NCBI RefSeq assembly: GCF_001438805.1
Contig: NZ_JQCF01000010.1
Coordinates: 21,024 to 85,023, forward strand
Direction of reading: 5' to 3'
From: Companilactobacillus kimchiensis
GTDB taxonomy: Bacteria > Bacillota > Bacilli > Lactobacillales > Lactobacillaceae
DNA: 64,000 nucleotides
Numbering within the stretch: the first letter of the stretch is position 1; each line of letters begins with the position of its first letter. Below are positions 63,933-64,000 of this stretch, piece after piece. The translations under genes were made by a program, and so were the position numbers. The notes beneath the pieces were generated by a model. The model was not told the DNA's origin, did not search any database, and was given only the letters and a program-made list of their open reading frames with translations.

Positions 63933-64000
63933 TTATTCTTCAGGTTTGTAATCTTGATCAATAACTAAGATAGGCTTGATAGTATCACCACTAACAGAAT
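63933..64000 (-). CDS. C-terminal end of an unidentified gene, cut by the window edge
   Basis: A minus-strand frame enters from the right edge and ends in TAA at 63933. The visible end reads SVSGDTIKPILVIDQDYKPE plus Glu. This is protein-like and faces a terminator, so it is probably a real gene end. Twenty-one codons are not enough to name the family. Confidence 0.5.
   Translation of the reverse strand, partial: SVSGDTIKPILVIDQDYKPEE

Overview
The window reads as low-GC Gram-positive chromosome, most likely from a Lactobacillaceae member close to Companilactobacillus (the former Lactobacillus alimentarius/farciminis group). The grounds are the AT-rich composition, strong GGAGG-type ribosome sites with many TTG/GTG starts, a WxL/DUF916 surface pair, a DUF3737 protein, a C69 dipeptidase, an L-lactate oxidase and several lactobacillar PTS genes. 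The genus is an inference. I found no rRNA, tRNA, CRISPR array, prophage, insertion sequence or replication origin. Most genes lie on the minus strand and nearly every transcription unit ends in a clear intrinsic terminator.

Layout. 1-4.4 kb: DUF3737 protein (cut by the edge) and a heterodimeric multidrug ABC exporter under a MerR-type promoter. 4.6-8.2 kb: a LysR regulator divergent from an MFS-SDR-DUF2255 operon with a decayed tail. 8.3-12.5 kb: lactate oxidase, a TMEM175 channel with a cation/proton antiporter, and a quinone-oxidoreductase-like enzyme. 12.5-16 kb: GH2 glycosidase and divergent AraC regulator with a CcpA-like cre. 16-21.2 kb: AzlCD, a small ABC exporter, an OYE-type flavin enzyme, GNAT and SMR. 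21.2-25.3 kb: WxL surface pair, then an NrtR-NiaP niacin pair. 25.3-35 kb: MarR-PaiA-B3/B4 operon, an immunity-like protein, a YczE-like protein, an osmolyte/bile ABC system with Rrf2 regulator, a second B3/B4 protein and redox enzymes. 35-43.2 kb: secreted hydrolase, dipeptidase, LysM-3D protein, gluconokinase and an EIIABC PTS. 43.4-52.4 kb: GH65 phosphorylase, MATE pump, esterase, ROK regulator, two Cof phosphatases and an acetyltransferase. 52.6-61.8 kb: GlpF, DhaKLM, a bgl operon with its antiterminator, and a purine permease. 61.9-64 kb: epoxide-hydrolase-like enzyme, LysR regulator and the end of another gene.

How it works together. The content is sugar and polyol use plus envelope and efflux functions. 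CcpA-like cre sites lie at the GH2, immunity-like, glpF, dhaKLM and bgl promoters, so much of the catabolic content looks glucose-repressed. GlpF and the PTS-dependent DhaKLM kinase form a convergent pair for glycerol/dihydroxyacetone. The bgl locus has two antiterminator/terminator switches, one before and one after the BglG-type gene, with a shared and unusual target consensus; a large folded element of unknown role lies in the leader of the downstream PTS gene. The NCS2 purine permease has three PurBox-like sites and no visible purine riboswitch.

Decay is visible in small pieces: a 27-codon TMEM175-family fragment, a coding-like tail after the DUF2255 gene, and two further short coding-like remnants.
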